Shown: piece after piece, positions 1 to 8,691 of the stretch
Numbering within the stretch: the first letter of the stretch is position 1
Layout: each line of letters opens with the position of its first letter
Source: Thioalkalivibrio sp. AKL19
Lineage (GTDB): Bacteria > Pseudomonadota > Gammaproteobacteria > Ectothiorhodospirales > Ectothiorhodospiraceae
Length of the DNA stretch: 64,000 bases
Assembly (NCBI RefSeq): GCF_000420165.1
Contig: NZ_ATUK01000013.1
Location: forward strand, 186,001-250,000
Direction: 5' to 3'
Position numbers and translations under genes: made by a program
Notes under the pieces: model-generated
Databases searched by the model: none
Told to the model about the DNA's origin: nothing
The model's input: only the letters and a program-made list of their open reading frames with translations

Positions 1-1
1 A

Positions 2-223
2 CGCGGCGCCTATACCGGCGGTTGCGGATACGTCAGCCGGCATGGGCGCATGGACACGAATATCCTCATCCGTACCCTCGTGGTGCGCGGAAACGAACTG
101 CGCTTCCGGGCCGGCGCCGGGATCGTCGCGGACTCCGATCCCGAGCGCGAACTGGAGGAGACACGGCACAAGGCACGTGGCCTTCTGGAGGCGCTCGGCG
201 GCGCGAACGAGGACGTGGCGTGA
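2..223 (+). CDS. pabB: Aminodeoxychorismate synthase component I, C-terminal end (partial)
   Basis: The first 74 codons of the window read RGAYTGGCGYV...MDTNILIRTLVV...FRAGAGIVADSDPE, ending in TGA. This is the C-terminal signature of chorismate-binding enzymes of the PabB/TrpE family, which bind chorismate and aminate it. The rest of the gene lies outside the window. PabB rather than TrpE is inferred from the next gene, pabC, whose GTG start overlaps this TGA by four bases (GTGA). The two would act in sequence to make 4-aminobenzoate for folate. An anthranilate synthase component I is the main alternative. Confidence 0.85.
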   Translation, partial: RGAYTGGCGYVSRHGRMDTNILIRTLVVRGNELRFRAGAGIVADSDPERELEETRHKARGLLEALGGANEDVA

Positions 224-1032
224 TCCTGGTCAACGGAGAAGCGGAAGGCCGGATTGCGCCCCTCGACCGCGGTCTGTTGCTGGGCGACGGACTGTTCGAG
301 ACCCTGCTTGTACGCGCCGGTCGACCCCAGTTATGGGCGTATCACCGCGACAGGCTCTGGCGGGGCCTGCAGCAGCTGGGTTTCCCGGAACCGGACGAGC
401 CACAGATCCTGGCGGAGGTCGCCCGGGTCGCCGTGCCGGGCAGCTGCCTGGTGCGGCTGACGCTGACCCGTGGCGAGGGGCCGCGGGGCTATGCGCCGCC
501 GGAGAACGCGACCCCCACACGGATTGTGAGCGGGGGGGCGCCCATTGAGGAAACACCACCCTACGCGCGGGCACCGTTGATCGTGGGCCATTCGGAGGTC
601 CCGGTGGGCGTGAATCCGGCCCTGGCGGGGCTTAAGCACACCAGTCGCCTGGAACACGTGATGGCGCGACGCAGCTGGCAGCCGGGATGGGACGAGGCGA
701 TCCTCGACGATGCCCTTGGGCGCGTCGTGAGTGCGACCCAGGGCAATCTGTGGCTGCGCGAAAAGCGCCGCCTGGTGACGCCGCCGGTCGAGCAGTCCGG
801 GATCGCCGGGACCCGGCGCGCCTGGATACGGGATCACGCGGCCCGGTTCGGGTTCGAGGTCGTCGAGGCCTATCCGGACCCGGTCCGTTTGGAACAGGCG
901 GATGGCCTCTACGTCACAAGTGCGCGCCTCGGTTTGACCCCGGCGCGACGGGTCGAAGCGGACAAGCCGGGGCCCGCGTGGCAGGATGATCCGCTGTATC
1001 CAATGGGAATCGCGTTGCATGAAGCGGATTAG
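220..1032 (+). CDS. pabC: Aminodeoxychorismate lyase (PabC)
   Basis: This is a 270-residue fold-type IV PLP enzyme that splits 4-amino-4-deoxychorismate into 4-aminobenzoate and pyruvate (folate pathway, cytosol). The N-terminus LVNGEAEGRIAPLDRGLLLGDGLFET is typical of the family (key stretch: DRGLLLGDGLFET). The PLP lysine is K139 in GLKHTSRLEHV. Start: GTG at 220, overlapping the pabB stop, was chosen because the protein then begins at the conserved strand; upstream in-frame codons lie inside pabB. The 3' end overlaps mltG by 14 bases, so pabC, mltG, tmk and holB look co-transcribed, as in many gammaproteobacteria. Confidence 0.93.
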   Translation: MILVNGEAEGRIAPLDRGLLLGDGLFETLLVRAGRPQLWAYHRDRLWRGLQQLGFPEPDEPQILAEVARVAVPGSCLVRLTLTRGEGPRGYAPPENATPTRIVSGGAPIEETPPYARAPLIVGHSEVPVGVNPALAGLKHTSRLEHVMARRSWQPGWDEAILDDALGRVVSATQGNLWLREKRRLVTPPVEQSGIAGTRRAWIRDHAARFGFEVVEAYPDPVRLEQADGLYVTSARLGLTPARRVEADKPGPAWQDDPLYPMGIALHEAD

Positions 1033-2053
1033 TCTCGCCGTACTGGCCTTCGTGGTGGTGCTGGCCCTGGTGGCCGCGTGGTGGTTGAGCGAGGATTACC
1101 GCGCGCAACTGGATACGCCGCTGGTGCTGGAGACGTCGGAGCGTTACCAACTCGAATCCGGTCAGGGGCTGCGCGCGGTCAGTCAGTCGTTCGCGGAGCG
1201 GGGCTGGATCGATTCCGCATGGGTGGCCGAGGTCTATGGCCGTCGGCAGGGAATCGCCCCGCGTCTGCAGGCAGGGGAGTATGCGGTCACCCCGGGGATG
1301 ACGCCGCGCGACTTGCTCCACGCGATGGCCCGTGGCGATGTCGTTCAGCACCGCCTGACATTCCCCGAGGGCTGGACCATCCGTCAGGCGCTGGCCGCCT
1401 TGCGCGAGCATCCCGAGCTGGTCGGTCCGCCCGAATCCGTCGGCGTGCACAACCTGCTCGAGACCCTCGGTCTTTCGGACCTGGAACATCCCGAGGGCTG
1501 GTTCCTTCCGGATACCTACTTCTTCGGATCCGGGACCAATGCCCTGACGGTGCTGGAGCGCGCGCACCGGGCGATGCGCCTGCATCTCGACCGTGCCTGG
1601 GAAGACCGCATCGAGGAACACCCGGTGGACTCGCCCTACGAACTCCTCATCCTGGCCTCGATCATCGAGCGCGAGACCGGGCGCGGCGACGAACGCGACC
1701 GCGTGGCCGGCGTGTTCGTGAATCGCCTGCAACGCGGCATGCGTCTGCAGACCGATCCGACGCTCCTGTATGTGCAGGAACCGGGCGTGCAACGGCTGAC
1801 GCGCGACGAACTCGACCGCGACCATCCCTACAACACCTACACCCGGGTCGGGCTCCCGCCGACGCCGATCGCGCTCCCCGGGCGGGCGGCCCTGCAGGCC
1901 GCGGCCCGGCCGGCCGATACCAACGACCTGTTCTTTGTCTCGCGCGGCGATGGCAGTCATCATTTCTCCGAGACGTATCGCGAACACCGCGAGGCCGTGA
2001 TTCGCTACCAGCTCGGCGGCGACGGCAGCCGCTACGGCATTCGCAACCGCTAA
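1019..2053 (+). CDS. mltG: Endolytic murein transglycosylase MltG
   Basis: This 344-residue YceG/MltG-family protein cleaves nascent glycan strands at the inner membrane and is thought to set strand length. An N-terminal membrane anchor spans about residues 4-22 (ISLAVLAFVVVLALVAAW). The periplasmic part has the LysM-like region, then the catalytic glutamate E217 in SIIERETG, aligning with E218 of E. coli MltG. The C-terminal NTYTRVGLPPTPI and GxHHFSETYREH motifs are also present. The ATG at 1019 lies inside the end of pabC; the hydrophobic anchor starts right after it, which supports this start. tmk follows 15 bases downstream. Confidence 0.95.
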   Translation: MKRISLAVLAFVVVLALVAAWWLSEDYRAQLDTPLVLETSERYQLESGQGLRAVSQSFAERGWIDSAWVAEVYGRRQGIAPRLQAGEYAVTPGMTPRDLLHAMARGDVVQHRLTFPEGWTIRQALAALREHPELVGPPESVGVHNLLETLGLSDLEHPEGWFLPDTYFFGSGTNALTVLERAHRAMRLHLDRAWEDRIEEHPVDSPYELLILASIIERETGRGDERDRVAGVFVNRLQRGMRLQTDPTLLYVQEPGVQRLTRDELDRDHPYNTYTRVGLPPTPIALPGRAALQAAARPADTNDLFFVSRGDGSHHFSETYREHREAVIRYQLGGDGSRYGIRNR

Positions 2054-2068
2054 CCGGAGTCCCTGCGC

Positions 2069-2722
2069 ATGGATCGCTCGCCCCATCCTGGCCGCTTCCT
2101 GGTGCTCGAAGGCATCGAGGGCTCGGGCAAGACCACCCAGATGGAGCGCCTGGATGCCGCCCTGCGGGCCGCGGGTCACCCGGTGTGCAACACCCGCGAG
2201 CCCGGCGGGACCGCACTGGGCGAACGGCTGCGCGGCCTGCTGCTGGATCCGGACCTCCCCGGCATGTGCGCGGAGGCCGAACTGCTACTGATGTTTGCCG
2301 CGCGCGCCCAGCACCTGTCGGAGGTGATCCGGCCCGCGCTGCAGGCCGGGGAGTGGGTCCTCAGCGATCGCTTCACCGATGCGTCGTTTGCGTATCAGGG
2401 GGCAGGTCGTGGCCTGGGTTCCGGGCGCGTGGCCGAGCTGGAAACCTGGTTGCAGGGGGCGCTACGGCCGGACCTGGTCATCCTGCTGGATATTGAGCCT
2501 GAAGCTGGACTGGAACGGGCGGTGCAGCGCGGCCGGCGCGACCGTATCGAACGCGAGGCGGTGGACTTCTTCGAGCGTGCCCGCGACGCGTATCGCGAGC
2601 GCGCGGCCGGGGCCCCCGATCGGTACCTGGTCGTCGATGGCGCCTCGGACCCGGACACGGTGGCTGAACGCATCCTTGCGGGGGTTCGCGAGCGGCTGCC
2701 CCTGCATGCACTCGAGGGGTAG
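2069..2722 (+). CDS. tmk: Thymidylate kinase
   Basis: This 217-residue enzyme phosphorylates dTMP to dTDP in the cytosol. The P-loop is GIEGSGKTT near residue 15. The DR motif is in SDRFTDASFAYQG and the LID region is RGRRDRIE. TREPGGT, a dTMP-binding signature, is also present. Length is normal for the bacterial family. A GGAG lies nine bases before the ATG. It sits between mltG and holB in the conserved pabC-mltG-tmk-holB order, and holB begins seven bases after its stop. Confidence 0.96.
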   Translation: MDRSPHPGRFLVLEGIEGSGKTTQMERLDAALRAAGHPVCNTREPGGTALGERLRGLLLDPDLPGMCAEAELLLMFAARAQHLSEVIRPALQAGEWVLSDRFTDASFAYQGAGRGLGSGRVAELETWLQGALRPDLVILLDIEPEAGLERAVQRGRRDRIEREAVDFFERARDAYRERAAGAPDRYLVVDGASDPDTVAERILAGVRERLPLHALEG

Positions 2723-2729
2723 GGGCGAC

Positions 2730-3719
2730 ATGGACACCGTCACGACAACCGAGACCCTCCCGCCCTGGCTACGCTCGCCCTGGGAGTCCCTGATCCGGCG
2801 CGGGCGTGACGGACGCCTGCCTACCGGCCTGCTGCTCCATGGCGCCACAGGGGTGGGCAAGGTGCTCCTTTCCCGGGCACTGGTCCAGGCCCTTCTGTGT
2901 CAGCGCGCGACCGGCACCGAGGCCGCCTGTGGCGAGTGCAATGCCTGTCGCAGCTTCGTCGGCGGCGTGCACCCGGAGGTCCTGAGCCTGGAACCCGAGG
3001 AGGCCGGCAAGGAGATCCTGATCGCGGCGGCCCGCGAGGCGACCGACTTTCTCTCCCTTTCCGGCTCGGGGAACCTGCGCTGCGTCCTCATCCGTCCGGC
3101 CGACGCCCTGAACACCAATGCTGCCAACGCCCTGCTCAAGACCCTGGAGGAACCGCCACCGGGCGCCATGCTGATCCTGGAGGCGGCGCAGCCGGCACGA
3201 CTCCCGGCGACCATCCGCAGCCGCTGCCAGATGGTCGAGATCCCCACCCCGGACCCGGCCGACGCCACTCAGTGGCTGCGGGGGTTCGCGGACGATGCGA
3301 GGGCCGTGGACGAGGCCTACGCCGCCAGCCTGGGGCGTCCACTGGCGGCCCGGGAGATCCTCACCGACCCCGAGCGTATGGGGCGCTGGGAGCAGGACCG
3401 CGAGGCCCTGAGCACGCTTTTGCGTGGCCAGGGCATCAGCGTGATGGCCAGCACCATGCAGCGCAGCCTGCCGGAGTCCCTGATTCCGCGCATCCAGGCC
3501 CTGCTGGTCGCGGCGCAGCGGCTGCTGGTCAGCGGCGAACCGGACGCATTCGGGTGCCAGTTCCCGCGCGACCAGCTGGAGGGCTTTGCGCGGCGCACGG
3601 GATCCCGGCGCCTGGCCGAACTTTCCGCGCAGGCGCTCGTCTGGCAACGCCAGGCCACGCGCCAGCTGAATCCGCAGTTGCGCATGGAAGACATCGCACT
3701 GAGCTTTCTGCGCAGATAA
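2730..3719 (+). CDS. holB: DNA polymerase III delta' subunit
   Basis: This 329-residue clamp-loader subunit, a rigid 'stator' of the DnaX complex, has GATGVGKVLLSRAL in place of a working P-loop. Four cysteines form the zinc module (Cys-x8-Cys-x2-Cys-x2-Cys, ending CGECNACRSF), and the SRC motif is IRSRCQMVEI. The C-terminal collar domain follows. The start ATG at 2730 follows the tmk stop by seven bases with a GGGG-type ribosome site; it gives MDTVTTTETLPPW, the usual delta' N-terminus. pilZ follows after about 100 bases. Confidence 0.95.
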   Translation: MDTVTTTETLPPWLRSPWESLIRRGRDGRLPTGLLLHGATGVGKVLLSRALVQALLCQRATGTEAACGECNACRSFVGGVHPEVLSLEPEEAGKEILIAAAREATDFLSLSGSGNLRCVLIRPADALNTNAANALLKTLEEPPPGAMLILEAAQPARLPATIRSRCQMVEIPTPDPADATQWLRGFADDARAVDEAYAASLGRPLAAREILTDPERMGRWEQDREALSTLLRGQGISVMASTMQRSLPESLIPRIQALLVAAQRLLVSGEPDAFGCQFPRDQLEGFARRTGSRRLAELSAQALVWQRQATRQLNPQLRMEDIALSFLRR

Positions 3720-3820
3720 CGCGACGTTCGCGACGGGTGCCGCCCCGGGGTGGCGCCGTATCGGTGCGATGGGCGATACTGCCCGACCGAGCACGATTTC
3801 TGGTCACCACGGGAGGGTCT

Positions 3821-4159
3821 ATGGCCGGGCAGGGCATGCTGACCTTGGCAATCAAGGAAAAACCCGCGCTGTATGCGGCGTACATGCCGTTCGTGACCAA
3901 TGGCGGCCTTTTCATCCCCACCGACAAGGCCTACAAGCTGGGAGACCAGGTCTTCCTGTTGCTGTCGCTGCTGGAGGATTCCGATCGCCTGCCGACGCCC
4001 TGTACCGTCGTCTGGATTACCCCGCCGCGTGCCCAGGGCAATCGCCTGCGCGGGATCGGCGTTCAGTTCAACAAGTCGGACAAGGGTGTGACCCACCGCC
4101 GGATCGAGGAACACCTGGGCGGCATGCTCAACTCCGATCGCAAGACCCACACGTTCTAG
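3821..4159 (+). CDS. pilZ: PilZ-domain protein of the type IV pilus PilZ family
   Basis: This short protein (112 residues) is a single PilZ-type domain. The order holB-pilZ is the classic arrangement of Pseudomonas PilZ, which is needed for type IV pilus biogenesis and interacts with the pilus machinery (PilB/FimX in Xanthomonas). The sequence has NGGLFIPTDKAYKLGDQVF and RLRGIGVQF, the usual core. It lacks an RxxxR c-di-GMP motif before the barrel, as in the founding PilZ, so direct c-di-GMP binding is doubtful. A GGAGGG stands nine bases before the ATG. The usual downstream tatD is absent; a convergent gene follows. Confidence 0.9.
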   Translation: MAGQGMLTLAIKEKPALYAAYMPFVTNGGLFIPTDKAYKLGDQVFLLLSLLEDSDRLPTPCTVVWITPPRAQGNRLRGIGVQFNKSDKGVTHRRIEEHLGGMLNSDRKTHTF

Positions 4160-4257
4160 CCCGGCCGCAGCGACTCCCGTTCCGTCATGGCCCCGGCCCA
4201 TGAGGCCAGGCGATCGCCTCGTCCCGCCGCTACCCGCGTTGCCGGCAACCGGTACGG

Positions 4258-5391
4258 TCAGCGCACCGGGATCGCGCGGGTCTCGCGGATGGCCTCGCCC
4301 AGTACCTCGAGGGCCTGATCGATCTGCTCACGGTCCAGATAGAAGTGCGGCGCAAAACGGATTCCGCCGCCCCGCTGGGCACACAGGACCCCGTGTGCCT
4401 GAAGCCGGGCGTAAAGGGCATCGAGGTCCTCGACCGGAGGCCGGAATGTGATGATGCCGGCCCGTCGGGCGCGCGGCGTCAGGATCCGGCAGTCCTGCGC
4501 CCGCAGACCTTCTTCGAGATGCAGCCAGTGTTCGCGGATCTCGTGGTCGATGGTCTCCAGGCCGACCTCGAGTAGCAGGGACAGGCTGGCGTGCAGCGCA
4601 TGGATCCCGAGCATGTTCGGGCTCCCCGGTTCGAAACGCCGGGCGTTCCGGGCCGGTTCGATCCCGGGGTTGGAGAAGTCACCGGCGTGCGCCAGCATGT
4701 TCCAGCCGTATTCCTGCAGCGTCAGGCGTTCACGGCTCTCCGGATTCACGTAGAACACGCCAATCCCCTCCGGTGCCAGCATCCACTTGTGGGCATCCGC
4801 CATCACGAAGTCGGCATGGCAGCCGGGCGCATCAAAGGGCAGGGCGCCGAGATGCTGGATTGCATCGACACAGAACAGGATGCTGCGCGAACGGAGCTCG
4901 GCGCCCAGTGCCTGGACATCGATCCGCATCCCGGAGTCATAGCGCACCGCGCTGGTCGCCACCAGGCGGGTGCGCCCATCGCAGGCGGCCAGCAGGTCAC
5001 GTTCCGGTTCCTCGCCAATGTCGATCTCGCGAGCCTCGATACCGAAGCGTTCCGCCGCCGCGAGCCACACGACGCGGTTGGAAGGAAACTCGTGCGCGGG
5101 GAAGACAACGTTGTCGCCCGGTTGCCAGTCCAGACCAAAGGCCACCATCGACAGCGCCTCGGAGGTATTCTTCACGAAGGCGATGTCTTCCGCGGATGCC
5201 GCGCCGATCAGGGCCCGGGCCAGCTCGCGGGTCGCGTCGATCCGCTGGAGCCATTGCAGGTAGTCGCGCGAACCATGGGCCACGTTATCGCGCGCAAACT
5301 GGCAGACGGCCTCCTCGGTTCGTCGGGGCCACGGCCCGACGGCGGCATGGTTGAGATGGATAATCCCTTCCTGTGGAAATTCCGGGTGCAT
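4258..5391 (-). CDS. Class V aminotransferase / cysteine desulfurase-like PLP enzyme
   Basis: This is a 377-residue fold-type I PLP enzyme. It begins IIHLNHAAVGPWPRRTEEAV and carries the PLP lysine K202 in MADAHKWMLAPEGIGVFYV. That H-K-W pattern is common in the isopenicillin-N epimerase / CsdA-like branch of class V. The substrate cannot be read from sequence; no SufE, IscU or carrier gene is adjacent. Start ATG at 5391 has AGGAGG six bases upstream and fits the conserved N-terminus; longer in-frame starts have no such site. It faces pilZ tail to tail and diverges from the kamA-like gene across about 300 bases. Options include a cysteine desulfurase, selenocysteine lyase or an epimerase-like enzyme. 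Confidence 0.8.
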   Translation of the reverse strand: MHPEFPQEGIIHLNHAAVGPWPRRTEEAVCQFARDNVAHGSRDYLQWLQRIDATRELARALIGAASAEDIAFVKNTSEALSMVAFGLDWQPGDNVVFPAHEFPSNRVVWLAAAERFGIEAREIDIGEEPERDLLAACDGRTRLVATSAVRYDSGMRIDVQALGAELRSRSILFCVDAIQHLGALPFDAPGCHADFVMADAHKWMLAPEGIGVFYVNPESRERLTLQEYGWNMLAHAGDFSNPGIEPARNARRFEPGSPNMLGIHALHASLSLLLEVGLETIDHEIREHWLHLEEGLRAQDCRILTPRARRAGIITFRPPVEDLDALYARLQAHGVLCAQRGGGIRFAPHFYLDREQIDQALEVLGEAIRETRAIPVR

Positions 5392-5522
5392 GCGATCCTC
5401 CTGAACAGGACCCGAAGGGTAACCCAGTCCGCCGGGACGTAGAACACCGCAACCGCGCCTTGTGGTCCGCTGAAGGCGCATGGAACCGCGAACCCAGGGT
5501 CATACGCTTGTTGTGATTCCGC

Positions 5523-5543
5523 CGGCAAGTTGTTAATTTGCCG
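5523..5543. promoter_or_regulatory. Inverted repeat in the divergent intergenic region (possible operator)
   Basis: The 299 bases between the class V PLP gene and the kamA-like gene hold no gene. The only structure I see is a pair of 6-base arms, CGGCAA and TTGCCG, separated by nine AT-rich bases. It lies between divergent starts, a place where regulators often bind, but it could be chance. Confidence 0.25.
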
Positions 5544-5690
5544 CATCCTCGATTTCCCCGTGTCCGCGCCCGGCTGCCCACAAGCCACCCGGGCCCGGCT
5601 CATTGCACTGGTGGATTGCCCTGGTCCCTGCAGCGGTCTCCCCGCGCCGGGTTCGCGTTCCCGTGCACCTTGTCAGTACAGGAGGGGCGG

Positions 5691-7061
5691 ATGAATTCCG
5701 TTGTCCAGTTTTACCGAGACCCGCACGATGGCGTGGTCGAGCCGCGCGAATTTCGTGTCTTCAATGATCGTTCGATGGACCGCATTGCCGCCCTGAACCG
5801 GCTTCCCGGGGCCATGCGTTTCGAGATGGCTGTGGTCGCCAGCGTGCTGCCGTTCCGGGTCAACGATTACGTGATCGACGAGTTGATCGACTGGGAGCGC
5901 GTGCCCGACGACCCGATGTTCCAGCTGACCTTTCCGCAACGCGACATGCTCGCCCCCGAGGCGTTCGAACGCATGGCGGCATTGCACCGCCGGGGGGCGG
6001 ACCGCGCCGAGATCCAGGCCCTGGCGCGCGAGTTGCGCGAGGCGCTGAATCCGCATCCGGCGGGGCAGATCGAGCTCAACCGCCCAAGCGAGGAGGCGGG
6101 GGAGGCCATCGACGGCCTGCAGCACAAGTATCGCGAGACCGTGTTGTTCTTTCCCGGCCAGGGACAGACCTGCCACAGCTACTGCACCTTCTGTTTTCGC
6201 TGGGCCCAGTTTGTCGGGGACAAGGCGCTGCGTATCGCCAGTACCGACGCCGAAATGCTGCACGACTACCTGCGCGGCCACCCGGAGATCAGCGACCTGC
6301 TGATGACCGGTGGCGATCCGATGGTGATGAAAACCAAGCACCTGAAGGCCTATCTCGAGGCATTGCTGGAGCCGGAGCTGGCACATGTCCAGACCATCCG
6401 GATCGGCACCAAGGCGCTGACGTTCTGGCCTTATCGCTTCGTAACCGACAGCGACGCCGACGAACTCCTGCGCCTCCTGGAACGCCTGGCCGAGGCGGGC
6501 AAGCACGTGGCGCTGATGGCGCACTACAACCATCCCAACGAGTTGCGCACCCCGATCGCCCACGAGGCGATCCGGCGGGTGCGCGACACCGGCGCCGAGA
6601 TCCGCGCCCAGGGCCCGCTTCTCCGGCACATCAACGACCAGCCCGCCGCCTGGGCCGATCTCTGGCGCGAGCAGGTGCGTCTCGGGATCGTCCCGTACTA
6701 CATGTTCGTGGAGCGCGATACCGGTGCGCGGCGGTACTTCGAGGTCCCGCTCGCGCGGGCCTGGGAGATCTACCGCGAGGCCATGCAACAGGTCTCGGGA
6801 CTCGGGCGCACCGCGCGAGGCCCCTCGATGAGCGCCGAACCCGGCAAGGTCGAGATCCAGGGTGTGGCCGAGATCCACGGCGAAAAGGTCTTCGTGCTGC
6901 GCTTTATTCAGGCGCGCAATCCCGACTGGGTGCAGCGGCCGTTCTTCGCGCGCTATGACGAACAGGCCACCTGGCTGGATCAGCTCGAACCGGCCTTCGG
7001 CGAGGACCGGTTCTTTTTCGAAGACGAACTGGCGGCCATGAAGGCCGAATCCGGTCACTGA
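5691..7061 (+). CDS. KamA-family radical SAM protein (lysine 2,3-aminomutase-like)
   Basis: This 456-residue protein has the radical SAM cluster motif C161-x3-C165-x2-C168 (CHSYCTFC) followed by aromatic FRW, and the LLMTGGDP motif near residue 204 typical of lysine 2,3-aminomutases. VPYYMFVERDTG corresponds to the conserved YY...D segment. The family uses SAM and PLP to shift an amino group, generating 5'-deoxyadenosine transiently. The usual glycine-rich PLP-lysine motif (PGGGGK in clostridial enzymes) is not conserved; K386 in AEPGKVEIQG is the nearest candidate. Whether it makes beta-lysine is therefore open. AGGAGGGG precedes the ATG. bioA starts 27 bases downstream on the same strand. 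No acetyltransferase of the acetyl-beta-lysine pathway is near. Confidence 0.82.
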   Translation: MNSVVQFYRDPHDGVVEPREFRVFNDRSMDRIAALNRLPGAMRFEMAVVASVLPFRVNDYVIDELIDWERVPDDPMFQLTFPQRDMLAPEAFERMAALHRRGADRAEIQALARELREALNPHPAGQIELNRPSEEAGEAIDGLQHKYRETVLFFPGQGQTCHSYCTFCFRWAQFVGDKALRIASTDAEMLHDYLRGHPEISDLLMTGGDPMVMKTKHLKAYLEALLEPELAHVQTIRIGTKALTFWPYRFVTDSDADELLRLLERLAEAGKHVALMAHYNHPNELRTPIAHEAIRRVRDTGAEIRAQGPLLRHINDQPAAWADLWREQVRLGIVPYYMFVERDTGARRYFEVPLARAWEIYREAMQQVSGLGRTARGPSMSAEPGKVEIQGVAEIHGEKVFVLRFIQARNPDWVQRPFFARYDEQATWLDQLEPAFGEDRFFFEDELAAMKAESGH

Positions 7062-7088
7062 ATCCGCCGCGGCGGGCGGTTTGGCACA

Positions 7089-8456
7089 ATGAGCCACATG
7101 GACAACGAGACCCTCAAGAACCGCGACCTGCGTGCCCTGTGGCATCCCTGCACCCAGATGAAGGATTACGGGGAGGAGGGGACCCTGCCGCTGCTCCCGA
7201 TCCAGCGCGGGGAGGGTGTCTGGCTCCACGATTTCGACGGCAACCGCTACCTGGATGCGATCAGCTCCTGGTGGGTCAACCTCTTCGGGCATGCCAACCC
7301 GCGCATCGGTGATGCGGTCAAGGACCAGCTGGACCGGCTGGAGCATGTGATCCTCGCCGGCTGCACCCACGAGCCGGTGGTCGAGTTGTGCGAACGCCTG
7401 ATCGACATCACCCCCAAAGGCCTGGACCGGGTGTTCCTGGCGGACAACGGCAGCGCCGGGGTCGAGGTCGCCCTGAAGATGAGCTTTCACTACTGGCGCA
7501 ACGTCGATCGCCCGCAGAAGACCCGCTTCATTCGCCTGTCCAACAGCTACCACGGCGAGACCCTGGGCGCCTTGTCCGTGAGCGACGTACCGCTGTACAG
7601 CGCGACCTACGAACCGCTGATGCTGGACGTCGTCACCGTGCCGGCACCGGATTGTTTCGACCGCGAAGACGGCGAAACCTGCGCCGATGTGGCGCGCCGC
7701 CAGTTTGTCCACATGGAGCAGGCCCTGGCGGAACATGCCGACGAGGTCGCCGCGGTCATCGTGGAGCCCCTGGTCCAGTGCGCCGGTCACATGCGCATGT
7801 ACGACCCCGAATACCTGCGGCTACTGCGCGAAGCCTGCGACCGTCACGGTGTCCACCTGATCGCGGACGAGATCGCGGTCGGCTTCGGGCGCACGGGCAC
7901 GCTGTTCGCCTGCGAACAGGGGCCGATCACGCCCGATTTCATGTGCCTGTCCAAGGGACTGACCGCCGGCTATCTGCCCATGGCGGCGGTGTTGACCACG
8001 GATACCATCTACCAGGCGTTCTACGACGATTACGAAAAGCTCAACATGTTCCTGCATTCGCATTCCTATACCGGGAACCCGCTCGCGTGCAGGGCCGCAC
8101 TTGCCACACTGGACATCTTCGAATCCGATCCCGTTCTTGAGCGAAACCGCGAGCTTGCCGCCCATATCGAGAAACGACTTGAACCACTGAAGGCGCATCC
8201 GCATGTCGCCGACGTGCGCCAGCACGGCATGATTGCGGCGGTGGAACTGGTGCAGGACAAGTCCCGGCGCACCCCGTATCCGTGGCAGGAACGTCGCGGA
8301 CTGCACATCTATCGCCACGGCCTGACACGCGGTGCGCTGTTGCGACCGCTGGGGAACGTGAGCTATCTGATGCCACCGTACGTGATCACCGAGGAACAGA
8401 TCGACTTCCTCGTCGAGGTGATGACCGAGGGCATCGAAAAGGCGGTGCGCGCCTGA
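7089..8456 (+). CDS. bioA: Adenosylmethionine--8-amino-7-oxononanoate aminotransferase (BioA)
   Basis: This 455-residue class III aminotransferase converts KAPA to DAPA in biotin synthesis. Signatures include RALWHPCTQMKDY, YLDAISSWWVNLFGH, the PLP lysine K289 in CLSKGLTAGYLPM, and HSHSYTGNPLACRAA. SAM is the usual amino donor for BioA; the BioK variant uses lysine, and the sequence alone does not settle which applies here. The first ATG (7089) or one nine bases later could be the start; neither has a strong ribosome site. It follows the KamA-like gene closely, an unusual neighbour, while other biotin genes are not in the window. Confidence 0.92.
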   Translation: MSHMDNETLKNRDLRALWHPCTQMKDYGEEGTLPLLPIQRGEGVWLHDFDGNRYLDAISSWWVNLFGHANPRIGDAVKDQLDRLEHVILAGCTHEPVVELCERLIDITPKGLDRVFLADNGSAGVEVALKMSFHYWRNVDRPQKTRFIRLSNSYHGETLGALSVSDVPLYSATYEPLMLDVVTVPAPDCFDREDGETCADVARRQFVHMEQALAEHADEVAAVIVEPLVQCAGHMRMYDPEYLRLLREACDRHGVHLIADEIAVGFGRTGTLFACEQGPITPDFMCLSKGLTAGYLPMAAVLTTDTIYQAFYDDYEKLNMFLHSHSYTGNPLACRAALATLDIFESDPVLERNRELAAHIEKRLEPLKAHPHVADVRQHGMIAAVELVQDKSRRTPYPWQERRGLHIYRHGLTRGALLRPLGNVSYLMPPYVITEEQIDFLVEVMTEGIEKAVRA

Positions 8457-8548
8457 CGTGCGAGATCGAGCCTGGCGCAGCCCGTGTTGGTGATTTCGAT
8501 GGCAGCATCCCGGTCATTCAGGTCGAGACCCGCCCATCCTCAATGTCG

Positions 8549-8564
8549 CATAATACATATTATG
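8549..8564. promoter_or_regulatory. Perfect AT-rich palindrome, operator-like
   Basis: CATAATACATATTATG has 7-base arms and a 2-base centre. It is strikingly AT-rich against the GC-rich background. AT-rich near-palindromes of this kind are typical ArsR/SmtB-family operators, though no regulator gene is present. It lies between two convergent genes (bioA and mtnP) where no normal gene start is expected; the only downstream reading frame is the 34-residue one at 8587. Confidence 0.4.
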
Positions 8565-8586
8565 TTAAATCGTAGATTGGAGCGGA

Positions 8587-8691
8587 ATGGCCACGGATGT
8601 GACGGTGTCGTATAGCGGAACGGATGGCGAATGCCCGGCGTTGGAATACTCTCCCCGGCCGGGACGGATTCTCGTCAGGAAAGACTGCTGA
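8587..8691 (+). pseudogene. Orphan 34-codon reading frame with ribosome site, possibly a truncated gene
   Basis: An ATG preceded by TTGGAGCGGA opens a 34-residue frame (MATDVTVSYSGTDGE...). Its last 17 bases run into the 3' end of mtnP on the other strand. It starts 22 bases after an operator-like palindrome. I recognise no family. A small peptide gene, or the remains of a regulated gene cut short by rearrangement, are both possible; it may also be chance. Confidence 0.2.

Noticed and set aside
4241-4252. GTTGCCGGCAAC palindrome between pilZ and the class V PLP gene
   Set aside because: Short GC-rich palindromes are frequent here by chance, and no gene start is near.
5673-7790. A 705-residue minus-strand frame across the kamA-like gene and bioA
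   Set aside because: Shadow of two well-supported plus-strand genes; no recognisable domain.
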